A stretch of 64,000 nucleotides of DNA from CAZPXZ01 sp965221505 (lineage in GTDB: Bacteria > Pseudomonadota > Alphaproteobacteria > Rhodobacterales > CAZPXZ01), in assembly GCA_965221505.1 (NCBI GenBank), contig CBDCSI010000001.1, positions 2,666,001 through 2,730,000 of the forward strand. Direction: 5' to 3'. Positions 52,651 to 64,000 of the stretch are shown here, one piece after another. Position 1 is the first letter of the stretch. Each line of letters starts with the position of its first letter. Under the pieces are notes generated by a model, which did not search any database, was not told where the DNA came from, and was given only the letters and a program-made list of their open reading frames with translations. Made by a program: the position numbers and the translations under genes.

Positions 52651-53957
52651 TAGACTTCCTCGATTCGCATGATGCGAGGGGCGTCGAGGCACGCTTCCAG
52701 GGACTGAATCTCCGCAGCGGCGGCGTCGAGGTCCGCACGCAACGTCTCGTGAGTCACGATCAGCACGCGTGCGCCCGCGTCGTCGGGCCGGGCCTGGCGC
52801 AGGCGGTCGATCGATACGCCAGACGCGCCCAGGGCGCCGGTCACCTGCGCGAGGACGCCGGGGCTGTCCTGGAGCAGGAGCCGCATGTAGTAGGCCGCCT
52901 TGCGGCTTTCTCGGGGTTGCCGGGGAGCGGCCTTCAGAGCGTGCGCCGGGCGGCCCAACGCAGGGCGGCGTATCCCGCGGGCGATGTCGATCAGGTCGGC
53001 GACGATCGCCGAAGCGGTGGCGCCGCCGCCGGCGCCCGGCCCTTCGAACACGACGCGCCCGACCGGCTCGCCGTCGGCGACCACCATGTTGGTGACCCCC
53101 TGCAGGCGCCCGATGGCGGACTCGGCCGGCACGAGGCACGGCTGCACGCGCTGTTCGAGTCCGCTTTCTCCCACGCGCGCCACGCCAAGGAGGCGAATGC
53201 GGTAGCCGAGCGCCCGCGCATGCTCGATATCGATCGCCTCGACGCGGTCGACCCCCTGGACGCTCACTCCGTCGAAGTCGATTCGGCTGCCGAACGCCAG
53301 CGCCGAGAGAAGCGCCAGCTTGTGCGCCGCATCGAAGCCGCCGACGTCGGCGGTCGGGTCGGCCTCGGCGTAACCGAGCTCCTGCGCCTCCCGAAGCACG
53401 TCCGAATACGCCGCGCCGGTCCGCTCCATCTCGGTCAGGATGTAGTTGCAGGTTCCGTTCAGGACGCCGCAAATCCGGGTGAGCGAGTTCGCCGCCAGCC
53501 CCTCCGCGATTCCCTTGACGACCGGGATGCCGCCGGCGACGGCCGCCTCGAAGGCGAGCGTACGGCCCGCCCGCTCCGCCCGTATCGCCAGCTCCGTGCC
53601 GTGCAGCGCCAGCAAGGCCTTGTTCGCGGTCACCACGTGACGCCCGCCGTCCAATGCTGCGCGCTGCAACGCGAGCGCCGGGTCGCCCTCGCCGCCGATC
53701 GCCTCGACCACCGCGTCGACTCCCGCATGGCTCGCCAGGCCGACCGGGTCGTCCACCCACTCCGCCGAAGACACGTCCGCCGGACGCCTGCGGCTCCGGT
53801 CGCGCGCGGAAACGGCCGCGACTACGACGGGACGTCCGGCCCGTTCCCGGATCTCGCCGCCGAATCGCCGCAACGTGTCGACCACGCCGCACCCGACCGT
53901 GCCCAACCCGGCGATTCCGACGCCAAGGGGTGTTTCCGCATCGCCGTTCCGGCTCAT
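52650..53957 (-). CDS. hom: Homoserine dehydrogenase
   Basis: 435 residues, NAD(P)-dependent, reducing aspartate semialdehyde to homoserine for Thr/Met synthesis. GVGIAGLGTVGCGVVDTL is the Rossmann loop. Catalytic and substrate blocks are VTANKALLALHG, AAVAGGIPVVKGIAEGLAAN, GVLNGTCNYILTEME and GYAEADPTADVGGFDAAHKLALLSALAFG (catalytic Lys/Asp). A C-terminal ACT domain (YYMRLLLQDSPGVLAQVTGAL) gives feedback control. ATG 53957 is preferred because GGAGG lies six bases before it. The stop TAG is formed by the TA target of the IS630 insertion plus the first base of the element. thrC at 41.6-43.0 kb is the later pathway step. Confidence 0.94.
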   Translation of the reverse strand: MSRNGDAETPLGVGIAGLGTVGCGVVDTLRRFGGEIRERAGRPVVVAAVSARDRSRRRPADVSSAEWVDDPVGLASHAGVDAVVEAIGGEGDPALALQRAALDGGRHVVTANKALLALHGTELAIRAERAGRTLAFEAAVAGGIPVVKGIAEGLAANSLTRICGVLNGTCNYILTEMERTGAAYSDVLREAQELGYAEADPTADVGGFDAAHKLALLSALAFGSRIDFDGVSVQGVDRVEAIDIEHARALGYRIRLLGVARVGESGLEQRVQPCLVPAESAIGRLQGVTNMVVADGEPVGRVVFEGPGAGGGATASAIVADLIDIARGIRRPALGRPAHALKAAPRQPRESRKAAYYMRLLLQDSPGVLAQVTGALGASGVSIDRLRQARPDDAGARVLIVTHETLRADLDAAAAEIQSLEACLDAPRIMRIEEV

Positions 53958-54239
53958 CGGCATCCTCCGCATTCGCATGACCTGGCGGGACGCCCGAGGC
54001 GCCCGCTCCCGCGCATGACGCTACGCCCGTCGGACCGCGCAGGCAAGGCGCGCGCGCCGCAGGGGGGCCTGCGAGACCCGACCCTGCGGCGGTATCGTGT
54101 CCGCTCGCCCCGGAGCGACCCGCCGCGACGCGCGGAGGATCGCCTTGCGCAAGCCGCATGCCGGCCGGTAACCTACGCGGTCCGCCTCCGACACCGTCTC
54201 CCCCACACTGCCCGACCGTCGGGCGCACAGGTCACGCCC
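53958..54239. promoter_or_regulatory. Divergent region between hom and carB
   Basis: 282 bases between divergent starts; both promoters should be here. No gene, riboswitch or attenuator could be recognised by eye. carA, which often precedes carB, is not in the window. Confidence 0.4.
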
Positions 54240-57537
<3,298 letters not shown>

Positions 57538-57548
<11 letters not shown>

Positions 57549-58017
57549 ACGACACCCGATGACGCCCGCCGGCTACGACGCCCTGCGCGGGGAGCTGGAG
57601 CGGCTGGAGAAGACCGACCGCCCGAAGACCGTCGCCGCCGTGGCCGAGGCCAGAAGCCACGGGGACCTCTCGGAGAACGCCGAGTACCACGCCGCCCGCG
57701 AGCGCCTGCGCATCATCGACCGGCGAATCGGCGAAGTCTCGGGGCGCATCGCCCGCGCGGACGTCATCGATCCCGACGGCCAGACCGGCGACACGGTTCG
57801 CTTCGGCGCGCATGTGCGGGTGTTCGACGACACCGCGGACTGCGAGCGTTCGTTCCAGATCGTGGGCGAAGACGAAGCCGACGTGAAGAAGGGCCTCCTG
57901 AGCGTCCGCGCCCCGCTCGCCCGCGCCCTGCTCGGCGGCCGGGTCGGGGACGAGGTCGAGGTCATGGGCGCCAACGGGGAGAGGGTCTACGAAATTCTCT
58001 CCCTTCGCTACGGCTGA
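57538..58017 (+). CDS. greA: Transcription elongation factor GreA
   Basis: 159 residues. The N-terminal coiled coil contains HPMTPAGYDALRGELERLEK and the tip motif GDLSENAEYHAARERL, whose acidic residues rescue backtracked RNA polymerase. The C-terminal FKBP-like domain runs from VRFGAHVRVFDD to LLGGRVGDEVEV. It overlaps the end of carB, the usual alphaproteobacterial carB-greA order. Confidence 0.95.
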
Positions 58018-58025
58018 CAATTCGC

Positions 58026-59012
58026 GTGCCCGTTTCCCTACAGGCGAAGATCGAGCGCTGGCCTCTCGCGCGGCCGTTCGCCATCGCGCGCGGCACCCGC
58101 ACCGAAGCCGCCACGCTCGTCGTCGAGATCGCGCGAAACGGCGTGACCGGCCGCGGAGAATCGGTCCCCTACGCCAGGCTCGGCGAAACGCCGGACTCGG
58201 CGCTCGCCGTCCTCTCGAACATTCGCGCGCAGGACATGCCGTCGGACCGCGAAGAGCTGCAGCGCCGCATGCCGGCCGGCAGCGCCCGCAACGCGCTGGA
58301 CTGCGCCTTTTGGGATCTCGAGGCGAAGGCAAGCGGAACCCCGGTTTGGAAGCTGGCGGGCCTCCCCGAGCCGAAGCCTCTCGTCACCGCCTACACGATC
58401 AGCCTCGATTCGCCCGAGGCCATGGGCCGGCAGGCCGAGGAAGCCGCCTCCCGGCCGTTGCTGAAGGTCAAGCTGGGCGGCGACGCGGACCGGGAGGCGG
58501 AGCGGATCCGGGCAGTGGCGAAACGCGCGCCGAAGGCGCGCCTGGTCGTCGACGCGAACGAGGGCTGGTCGCTCGACACGCTGCGCGGGATGATTCCCGT
58601 GCTCGCGGACGCAGGCGTGGAACTCCTCGAACAGCCGCTACCGGAAGGCGCGGAGCCGCAACTGGAGACGCTGCAGTCGCCGATTCCGCTTTGTGCCGAC
58701 GAGAGTTGCCGGACGCGCGGGGACCTGGACCGGGTCGAGGGCGCATACGGGTTCGTCAACGTCAAGCTGGACAAGGCGGGCGGCCTGACCGAGGCGCTCG
58801 CCCTCAACGCGGAAGCGAGGCGCCGTGGCCTCGGCGTGTTCGTCGGCTGCATGATGGGCGGTTCGCTGTCCACCGCTCCGGCGTTCTTGCTGGCCGCGTC
58901 CGCCGACTACGTGGACCTCGACGGTCCGCTCTATCTCGCGAAAGACCGCGAAGGCGGATTCAGGGCGGAGGGGTCCGTACTGCACCCCGCCGAGGCCGGA
59001 TTCTGGGGCTGA
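58026..59012 (+). CDS. Dipeptide epimerase (L-Ala-D/L-Glu epimerase-like, enolase superfamily)
   Basis: 328 residues of the mandelate-racemase/muconate-lactonizing group. Catalytic residues are in LLKVKLGGD (KxK), metal ligands in VVDANEGWS, EQPLPEG and CADES, and the second base Lys in VNVKLDKAGGLTEAL. The C-terminal VGCMMGGSLSTAPAFLLAASADYVDLDGP is the Asp-x-Asp-Gly-Pro type of dipeptide epimerases used in peptidoglycan recycling. GTG 58026 starts the conserved N-terminus 8 bases after greA. Confidence 0.88.
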   Translation: MPVSLQAKIERWPLARPFAIARGTRTEAATLVVEIARNGVTGRGESVPYARLGETPDSALAVLSNIRAQDMPSDREELQRRMPAGSARNALDCAFWDLEAKASGTPVWKLAGLPEPKPLVTAYTISLDSPEAMGRQAEEAASRPLLKVKLGGDADREAERIRAVAKRAPKARLVVDANEGWSLDTLRGMIPVLADAGVELLEQPLPEGAEPQLETLQSPIPLCADESCRTRGDLDRVEGAYGFVNVKLDKAGGLTEALALNAEARRRGLGVFVGCMMGGSLSTAPAFLLAASADYVDLDGPLYLAKDREGGFRAEGSVLHPAEAGFWG

Positions 59013-59064
59013 ACGCGGAACGCCAGTCGGGCTGCGCGATCGTCGGAATCGCGTCTTCGGCGTA

Positions 59065-59086
59065 ACCGTCCCGGCGCCGGGACGGT
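59065..59086. terminator. Bidirectional hairpin between convergent genes
   Basis: A perfect 22-base palindrome, accgtcccgg plus cg plus the complementary ccgggacggt, lies 53 bases after the epimerase stop and 113 bases beyond the BKACE stop. GC-rich and without a T run, it may terminate both transcripts. Confidence 0.5.
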
Positions 59087-59198
59087 CGCGGCGGCGCGAT
59101 CGGCCCGGATGCCGAAGTTGCAATCCGGCTGCCGGTGCCCGGAGCGAATCCGCAGGGACGCCACGCGCCGCGTCACACGGCCCCGGATGGGGATCCGC

Positions 59199-60131
59199 CT
59201 AGAACGCGACCCGGTCGCCGCCCTTCAGGTCCAGGATTTGCCGCGCCTCGTCCGGAGTCGCCGCTTCCAGCGACAGGCTCTCCAGCGCCTGTCGCACCAG
59301 GCGGACCTGTTCCGCATTGGACCGGGCGAGCCGGCCGGGGCCCGCCCAGAGAGAATCCTCCAGCCCGACCCGGACGTTCGCGCCCATCGCCGCACCCGTA
59401 AGGGCGAGCGATACCTGGTTGCGGCCGGCGCCGAGAACGGACCACCGGTAGCGGTCCCCGAACAGCCTGTCGGCCGTTCGCTTCATGTGCATGAGGTCCT
59501 CGGGATGCGAGCCGATGCCGCCGAGGATGCCGAAGATCGACTGGACGAACAGCGGCGGCCGGACCAGACCCCGGTCGAGGAAGTGCCGCAGGTTGTAGAG
59601 ATGGGCGATGTCGTAGCACTCGAACTCGAAGCGGGTTCCGTTTTCCCGGCATGCGGCCAGAACGGTCTCGATATCCTTGAACGTGTTGCGGAACACCAGG
59701 TCGCGCGTGTTCTCGAGATGCTCCCGCTCCCATTCGTGGCGGAACTCCCGGAACCGGTCGAGAAGCGGAAACAGTCCGAAGTTCATGGATCCCATGTTGA
59801 GCGACGCGACCTCCGGCTCGAGCGTCGCGGCGGGCCGTACGCGTTCCTCGACCCTCATATACGGGCTGCCGCCCGTGGTGATATTGATCACGGCGTCGGA
59901 GGCCTGCCTGATGCGGGGCAGGAATTCGAGGAACGCCTCCGGCGTCTGCACGGGCCGGCCGGTCTCCGGATCGCGCGCGTGCAAATGCAGGATCGCCGCG
60001 CCGGCCTCGGCCGCCGCGATCGCTTCCTCGGCGATTTCGTCCGGCGTCAACGGCAGATGGGGCGACATGGTCGGCGTATGAATGGCGCCGGTTATCGCAC
60101 AGGTGATGACGACTTTCCGTGAACCGGCCAT
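59199..60131 (-). CDS. BKACE-family beta-keto acid cleavage enzyme (DUF849)
   Basis: 310 residues, a zinc TIM-barrel enzyme that condenses acetyl-CoA with a beta-keto acid and splits it. VVITCAITGAIHTPTMSPHLPLTPDEIAEEAIAAAEAGAAILHLHARDPETGRP has the zinc His pair (HLHAR), and INITTGGSP, ASLNMGSMNFG, FECYDIAHLYNLRHFLDRG and VGLEDSLW (zinc Glu) are all present. Substrates in the family include 3-keto-5-aminohexanoate and dehydrocarnitine; the one here cannot be told. ATG 60131 follows GAGAGGGAC. It is 116 bases downstream of the SDR gene and probably cotranscribed. Confidence 0.9.
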   Translation of the reverse strand: MAGSRKVVITCAITGAIHTPTMSPHLPLTPDEIAEEAIAAAEAGAAILHLHARDPETGRPVQTPEAFLEFLPRIRQASDAVINITTGGSPYMRVEERVRPAATLEPEVASLNMGSMNFGLFPLLDRFREFRHEWEREHLENTRDLVFRNTFKDIETVLAACRENGTRFEFECYDIAHLYNLRHFLDRGLVRPPLFVQSIFGILGGIGSHPEDLMHMKRTADRLFGDRYRWSVLGAGRNQVSLALTGAAMGANVRVGLEDSLWAGPGRLARSNAEQVRLVRQALESLSLEAATPDEARQILDLKGGDRVAF

Positions 60132-60247
60132 GTCCCTCTCCTCCCGCTCGCTCCGGAACCGCATGCCGGGAGCGTACTCCTGACGTCGACTCTCCGCCTG
60201 CCTTCGGCGAACCGGAGTCGGGAACGGTTCGGTCGGCGCCCGCCCGC

Positions 60248-61048
60248 CTACAGCGCCTCGACGTTTCCGCAAACGCCGATCGACTGGCCGGAGACGTTGC
60301 GGCCGGATTCCGAGAGCAGGAACAGGGCCGTCCTCGCCACGTCTTCGGGGGATACCATCCGTCGGAGCGAAACGCGTTCGAGAAACTGCCGCCTCATGTC
60401 CTCCAGCGGGACCCCCGTCTGCTCGGCGCGATCGCGGATCACGCCGTCGATGCGCGGTCCCTCGACGAGGCCGGGGAGAATCGCGTTGACCGAGACGTTC
60501 GACGGTCCGAGCTCCTTGGCCAGGCTCTGGGTGAGGCCCACGACGCCCCACTTCGCCGCGGAATACGGCGTACGGTAGGCATAGCCGAACCGCCCCGCCG
60601 AAGAGGACATGTTGACGATGGCGCCGCCGCCCGCGGCCTTGATCATCGGCACCGCAAGCCGGGCACAAAGGAACTGGCCGGTCAGGCAGACGTCGATGCA
60701 CCGCCGCCAGTCGAGCGGGGCGATCTCCTCGACCGAAGCCGTCGGGCCGGCGATCCCGGCATTGTTGACCAGCGCGTCGAGGCCCCCGAGACGGTCGGCC
60801 GCATCGGCGAACAGGCGCGCGACGTCCTCCTCGCTGGACACGTCTGCCCGCGTCCGTCCGGCGCCCGGATGTCGGCGGGCGAACGCGTCGAGAAACGCCT
60901 CGTCAATGTCGCAAACGTGGACGCGGGCGCCGTGCCGCATGAGGGCCTCGGCGATGGCCAGCCCGATGCCGGACGCGCCGGCCGTGACGACGACGCGAAG
61001 GCCCGGGCGAATTCCCGCACCCGGATCGTTGCGTTCCGGTTGCTCCAT
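60248..61048 (-). CDS. SDR-family oxidoreductase next to the BKACE gene
   Basis: 266 residues: VVVTAGASGIG cofactor loop (residues 19-29), VCDID with the acidic NAD-selecting residue, NNAGIAG, VNMSSSAGRFGY, YSAAK active site, NAILPGLVEGPRID. Likely oxidises a beta-hydroxy acid to the beta-keto acid that the adjacent BKACE enzyme cleaves, a common arrangement. ATG 61048 has GAGGAA upstream. First gene of this minus-strand pair. Confidence 0.88.
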   Translation of the reverse strand: MEQPERNDPGAGIRPGLRVVVTAGASGIGLAIAEALMRHGARVHVCDIDEAFLDAFARRHPGAGRTRADVSSEEDVARLFADAADRLGGLDALVNNAGIAGPTASVEEIAPLDWRRCIDVCLTGQFLCARLAVPMIKAAGGGAIVNMSSSAGRFGYAYRTPYSAAKWGVVGLTQSLAKELGPSNVSVNAILPGLVEGPRIDGVIRDRAEQTGVPLEDMRRQFLERVSLRRMVSPEDVARTALFLLSESGRNVSGQSIGVCGNVEAL

Positions 61049-61657
61049 GGGACATTCCTCCGGGACCGGGCGTTGCGTGGCTCTCGCCTGCGAGACCCTT
61101 CGATCAGATCGGAAGAGTACGGTATCGCCCCCGAATGGCAAGCGTGGGAACGGCCGCGACGCTACCCGGCGCGATAGCGGCGAGCGAAACCGGACCTCCT
61201 CGATCCGCGCGCGCGACGCTCCGCAGCAAGCGACGATCGCCGGGTCGACGCCGCAAGTGCGTACGGCTCCCGAACGGAGTCGAGAGACGGTGCGCGGGAT
61301 GGCGTTTCCGGCATTCCCGTCCGTTTTCGGTGTCCGCCCGACGGACGACAAGGGCAAGACCGGGGAGCCGTCGTGGTATCGTGTTTGGCGTCCGGCGCAT
61401 GAGGAATACGGCCAGCGAGACGTACCGCAAGGGGCGTAGCTGACGAACCTGAACGGGCGGCATGCCGTTTGAGCCCTTGGGCAATTCGAGCGTCGCGAAC
61501 GACATGGGAAACGAACGCCGTCCGGTCGGGTCCGGCGACGAGAGACGACTGCGAATCGGGGCCTGGACGTCGTCGCCGAGCGGCGCGGAACCGCACTGGG
61601 GCGACAGAAGACGAGAAGCCGACGAATCGCTGCTCGCGCAGCGAGGAAGGAATCGAA
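61049..61657. other. Intergenic, no gene seen
   Basis: 609 bases between the divergent SDR gene and the fifth FGE-like copy. No frame shows protein family features. A GCGAGGAAGGAA ribosome site for the FGE-like copy lies just before 61658. Confidence 0.45.
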
Positions 61658-62583
61658 GTGGCGAAGATATCGAAGCGGCTGGGCCTTCTGGCGGTAACGC
61701 TCTGTCTCTTCTCGACGACCGGATCCCCATCGGTTGCGGCGAACGCAACCGTCCGGTCGGCTGGCGAGTCCCTTCGCGAATGCGCGCACTGCCCGGAAAC
61801 GGTGGCGGTTCCCGCAGGATCCTATTCCTGGATTCGTCGAGTCGCGGATGGGGACCGTACGACGGCGAGGTCCGGTTCCGTACTGTCGCCATTCCCGAGC
61901 CGCTTCTGGTCAGCGTTCGTAGAGTCACGGTTGCGGAATACGGCCGGTTCGTCTCGGAGACCGGATACGAAGCCCGCGAGGCCTGCCGTATCCCGCCTCC
62001 GCGTCCAGTCTTCGAAGGAAAGCTGACGACATGGCGCGACCCCGGATTCGAGCAGACGGACATACATCCGGTCGTCTGCGTAAGTTGGGAGGATGCGCAA
62101 GCCTACGTTCGGTGGCTCGCGCGCAAGTCCGGAACGGAATACCGGCTTCCCAGCGAATCGGAGTGGGAGTACCTGGCGAGCGGAGGCGGCGCCGCAAGGC
62201 GACTCGGTGGCGCCTGCGAACTCGATCATGGGCGGGACATGCGCCAGTCCGGAGACGGGAGAATCCCGGCCGTCTCCTCCGCATGCGATACGGCACCGTC
62301 TGCCGAACCGCCCGTCGGCCGCCGTCCCCCCAACCGATTCGGATTGCGAGACGTGCCCGGCAACGTCCGGGAGTGGACACAGGACTGCGACGACGAGTGC
62401 CGTGGCTGTGCGCCCGCCGACGGAAGCGCCCGGAAAGGCGGGAACTGCTCCAGACGCGTCGTTCGCGGCAGCTTCTCTTCGCGTGGGCGCATTACCCCGA
62501 CGATCCGCCTGTCCGTCCCAGCCGAAGTCGGCAGGAGCGATCTCGGATTTCGGGTGGTACGGACGCTCGGCCCCGGCGAGTGA
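61658..62583 (+). pseudogene. FGE-sulfatase/SUMF1-domain paralog E with a frameshift
   Basis: The N-terminus from GTG 61658 has a Sec signal (LGLLAVTLCLFSTTGSPSVA) and the paralog hallmark ESLRECAHCPETVAVPAGSYSW. Near 61825 the reading frame must move by one base to continue as SSSRGWGPYDGEVRF, after which the domain is complete: IHPVVCVSWEDAQAYVRWLAR, YRLPSESEWEYLASGG, RFGLRDVPGNVREWTQDC and SDLGFRVVR. Total length is 926 bases, one short of a multiple of three, so a single-base deletion explains it. The terminal block RVVRGSFSSRGRITPT has lost one Gly of RGG. It is on the opposite strand and 35 kb from paralogs A-D. Confidence 0.8.
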
Positions 62584-63445
62584 CCCCCTGGCGCCCGAAT
62601 CGAACGGGATATTCGCCTGTTCATCCACTCGGTACACGGGTTGGTGACCATGCCGCTGCGTCTGGCGGATCGGAGCCCAGGACGTGACAGAATTGTACGC
62701 GCTCGCCGCGCGTATGCGCCCGGTTCCGTTCTTGCCGCCCCAACTACCTGGTTCTCGGATCCACGCTGCGCAACCCGATCACCGCAGGCGACCGGCTATC
62801 GAGCCGGCTCGTCGGACATCTGCCGGCACGTGGCGCGCAACGTTTCGACACGTTTCGACATGGCGGAATATCCAGACGGACTGCCCGGACACCGTGCGGA
62901 CGGGTTCTTGCCGCGTCGTCGCCCCATTCCGTCCGGCTTCGTGATGCGCATTCGACTGACCGAACTTTCTCTTCCAGAGAGTTACCCCGTATTGCAGCGC
63001 ATAATCACGGATCCCGCAGTCCGCTCGCGGCCACTCGGCCGTGCCGCAATTGTGCTGTGACCGAGACGTTCCACAGTTCGAGCCGCTGTGGGAGAGGCTC
63101 CGAGTCGCGCCGAGTTCGCCCCGCTCGGTCGAGTAGAACCGCACGCGGAGCGCAAGCCGGGACCGTACGCCCGAGTAGGACAAGTCGACGAAGCTGCCGC
63201 CGGCCGCGACCGTCGATGCCGCAAGCTGGACGCTCGCGAGCGGACGGTTCAGACCGACGGCAACGCACCAGGGTCGACCGAATCGGTGCGCAGGCAGATA
63301 CCGACACTGTCGACCTGTCCCCTGTTCTGCCACCGCTCTGTCCGGCAGGCGGTATGATCTTGCGCGCTACACGAGTGCCAAATTCATGGACGAGTTGCGT
63401 TCTGGGTATGCGATTCCGTGCTCAACTCGAACGAAAGTCCCCGGC
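62584..63445. other. Intergenic, no supported gene
   Basis: 862 bases. The longest frame is minus-strand 63333-62779 (184 codons), with one fairly natural-looking stretch, VQLAASTVAAGGSFVDLSYSG, but no family match I recognise and an odd composition afterwards. A short direct repeat, gtttcgacac/gtttcgacat, lies near 62850. The base composition is more AT-rich than the core genes, suggesting accessory or decayed DNA. Confidence 0.4.
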
Positions 63446-63703
63446 ATGGCCCGAAAGAGCAGCAGAGCGACCGGTGAGCGACAGGCCGACACTGACCGTG
63501 TCGCGCCAACAGGCTGTGTGAGCCGAGCCGAGTTCGTGTGCCAGTCGCCTGAAACCGCGACGACCGGAGTTCTTGACGAACACCCGGTCATCGCCCTCGA
63601 AGAAGATTCGTGGGACGATTTTGTCGCCGCGCTTGACGCCCCGGTGGACATCGACCCCGCTGTTAAGGCTCGATTCGTTCGTAAGCGCCAATGGGAGCGA
63701 TAG
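63446..63703 (+). CDS. TacA-like (DUF1778) antitoxin, N-terminus doubtful
   Basis: 85 residues from ATG 63446. The C-terminal ~45 residues (VLDEHPVIALEEDSWDDFVAALDAPVDIDPAVKARF) match the toxin-binding half of DUF1778 antitoxins. The N-terminal half should be a ribbon-helix-helix but reads MARKSSRATGERQADTDRV without the usual helix pattern, so it may be frameshifted or partly deleted. The last 13 bases overlap the toxin gene, typical of tacAT pairs. Confidence 0.6.
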   Translation: MARKSSRATGERQADTDRVAPTGCVSRAEFVCQSPETATTGVLDEHPVIALEEDSWDDFVAALDAPVDIDPAVKARFVRKRQWER

Positions 63704-63975
63704 GACCGCCAGAGCCTCTCTCGCCCCGTCACGATATCTCGAATTGCTCCTCGGGAGACTACAGCCTCGCCGACTGGCTCACGAAAGAGGCGAGATGGAA
63801 CGCGCGCAGAAGAGGCGCCAGCACGTGTGCCGCGTGTGACGGCGACCATGTGGGCGGCTTCTACAACCTGGCCGGTTCCGTGGAACGGCGCAGGAAGTCG
63901 TCCGGGGTCGTCAGATACATGCCTAACCCGGTCCCTGTCGTACTCCCGGGTCGCCTCGCAGTGGACGAGGCGTAG
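63691..63975 (+). pseudogene. TacT-like GNAT toxin truncated by an in-frame TAG
   Basis: 94 codons from ATG 63691: PPEPLSPRHDISNCSSGDYSLADWLTKEARWN, GASTCAACDGDHVGGFYNLA and NPVPVVLPGRLAVDEA match the first half of GNAT toxins that acetylate aminoacyl-tRNA. A TAG at 63973-63975 ends it exactly where relatives continue into the acetyl-CoA loop. The bases after the stop still read QGRQLGSD in the same frame, that is the Q/R-x-x-G-x-G/A-type loop. So it is a nonsense mutation, probably in a Trp or Tyr codon. The gene runs off the window. Confidence 0.7.
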
Positions 63976-64000
63976 CAGGGCCGGCAACTCGGATCGGACC

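Noticed and set aside
62779..63333. 184-codon minus-strand frame as a gene
   Set aside because: One short stretch looks protein-like, but there is no recognisable family and the composition degrades after it, in a region of decayed genes.

Overview
This is a GC-rich bacterial chromosome segment, most likely from an alphaproteobacterium (Rhodospirillales/Rhodobacterales-like). The evidence is gene order: malyl-CoA lyase, a TPR protein and mesaconyl-CoA hydratase next to sdhCDAB; a cox3-SURF1-thrC-M16 peptidase-GNAT string; and sfsA-map. Starts are often GTG or TTG, and neighbouring genes are commonly joined by 1-4 base overlaps. There are no ribosomal RNAs and one tRNA, tRNA-Leu(UAA).

Layout. 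0.3-1.8 kb holds two decayed genes, a truncated penicillin-acylase lipoprotein and a frameshifted minus-strand gene, followed by an SDR dehydrogenase. 2.8-14 kb is one tightly coupled nine-gene minus-strand operon: SDR, ATP-dependent hydantoinase/oxoprolinase subunits A and B, a complete Dpp/Opp-type ABC importer with a permease-ATPase fusion, an HpaI-type aldolase and a 4HBT thioesterase. It looks like uptake and breakdown of an unknown, probably amide- or lactam-containing compound. 14.2-20.4 kb carries C4-acid/CoA metabolism (malyl-CoA lyase, mesaconyl-CoA hydratase) and succinate dehydrogenase. 21.0-21.6 kb is a VapBC-like pair whose toxin lacks a normal start codon.

22.2-26.7 kb is an array of four exported FGE-sulfatase/SUMF1-domain paralogs with no catalytic cysteine pair and C-termini that vary at lectin-like positions. 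A fifth, frameshifted copy lies at 61.7-62.6 kb. This is the most unusual system in the window. 26.8-28.4 kb is map and sfsA. 29.0-35.9 kb holds a PhoX/DUF839 protein and the imelysin, di-heme oxidoreductase, imelysin, DUF1513 operon, probably for periplasmic iron handling. 36-39.7 kb has an EF-G-like GTPase, a CinA-type protein, tRNA-Leu and AlgH/YqgE. 39.7-44.6 kb is the minus-strand cox3-SURF1-thrC-M16-GNAT set.

44.6-52.7 kb is an accessory island: a diverged IS1380-type end, a vapBC pair, a fibronectin-III autotransporter with a recent internal duplication, an IS1380-family element with terminal repeats and target duplication but a broken transposase, and a decayed IS630 element that abuts the stop codon of hom. 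52.7-61.0 kb returns to housekeeping: hom, carB, greA, a dipeptide epimerase, a BKACE/DUF849 enzyme and an SDR. The right end (61.7-64 kb) is degraded: the fifth FGE-like copy and a TacAT-like toxin-antitoxin pair with a nonsense codon in the toxin.
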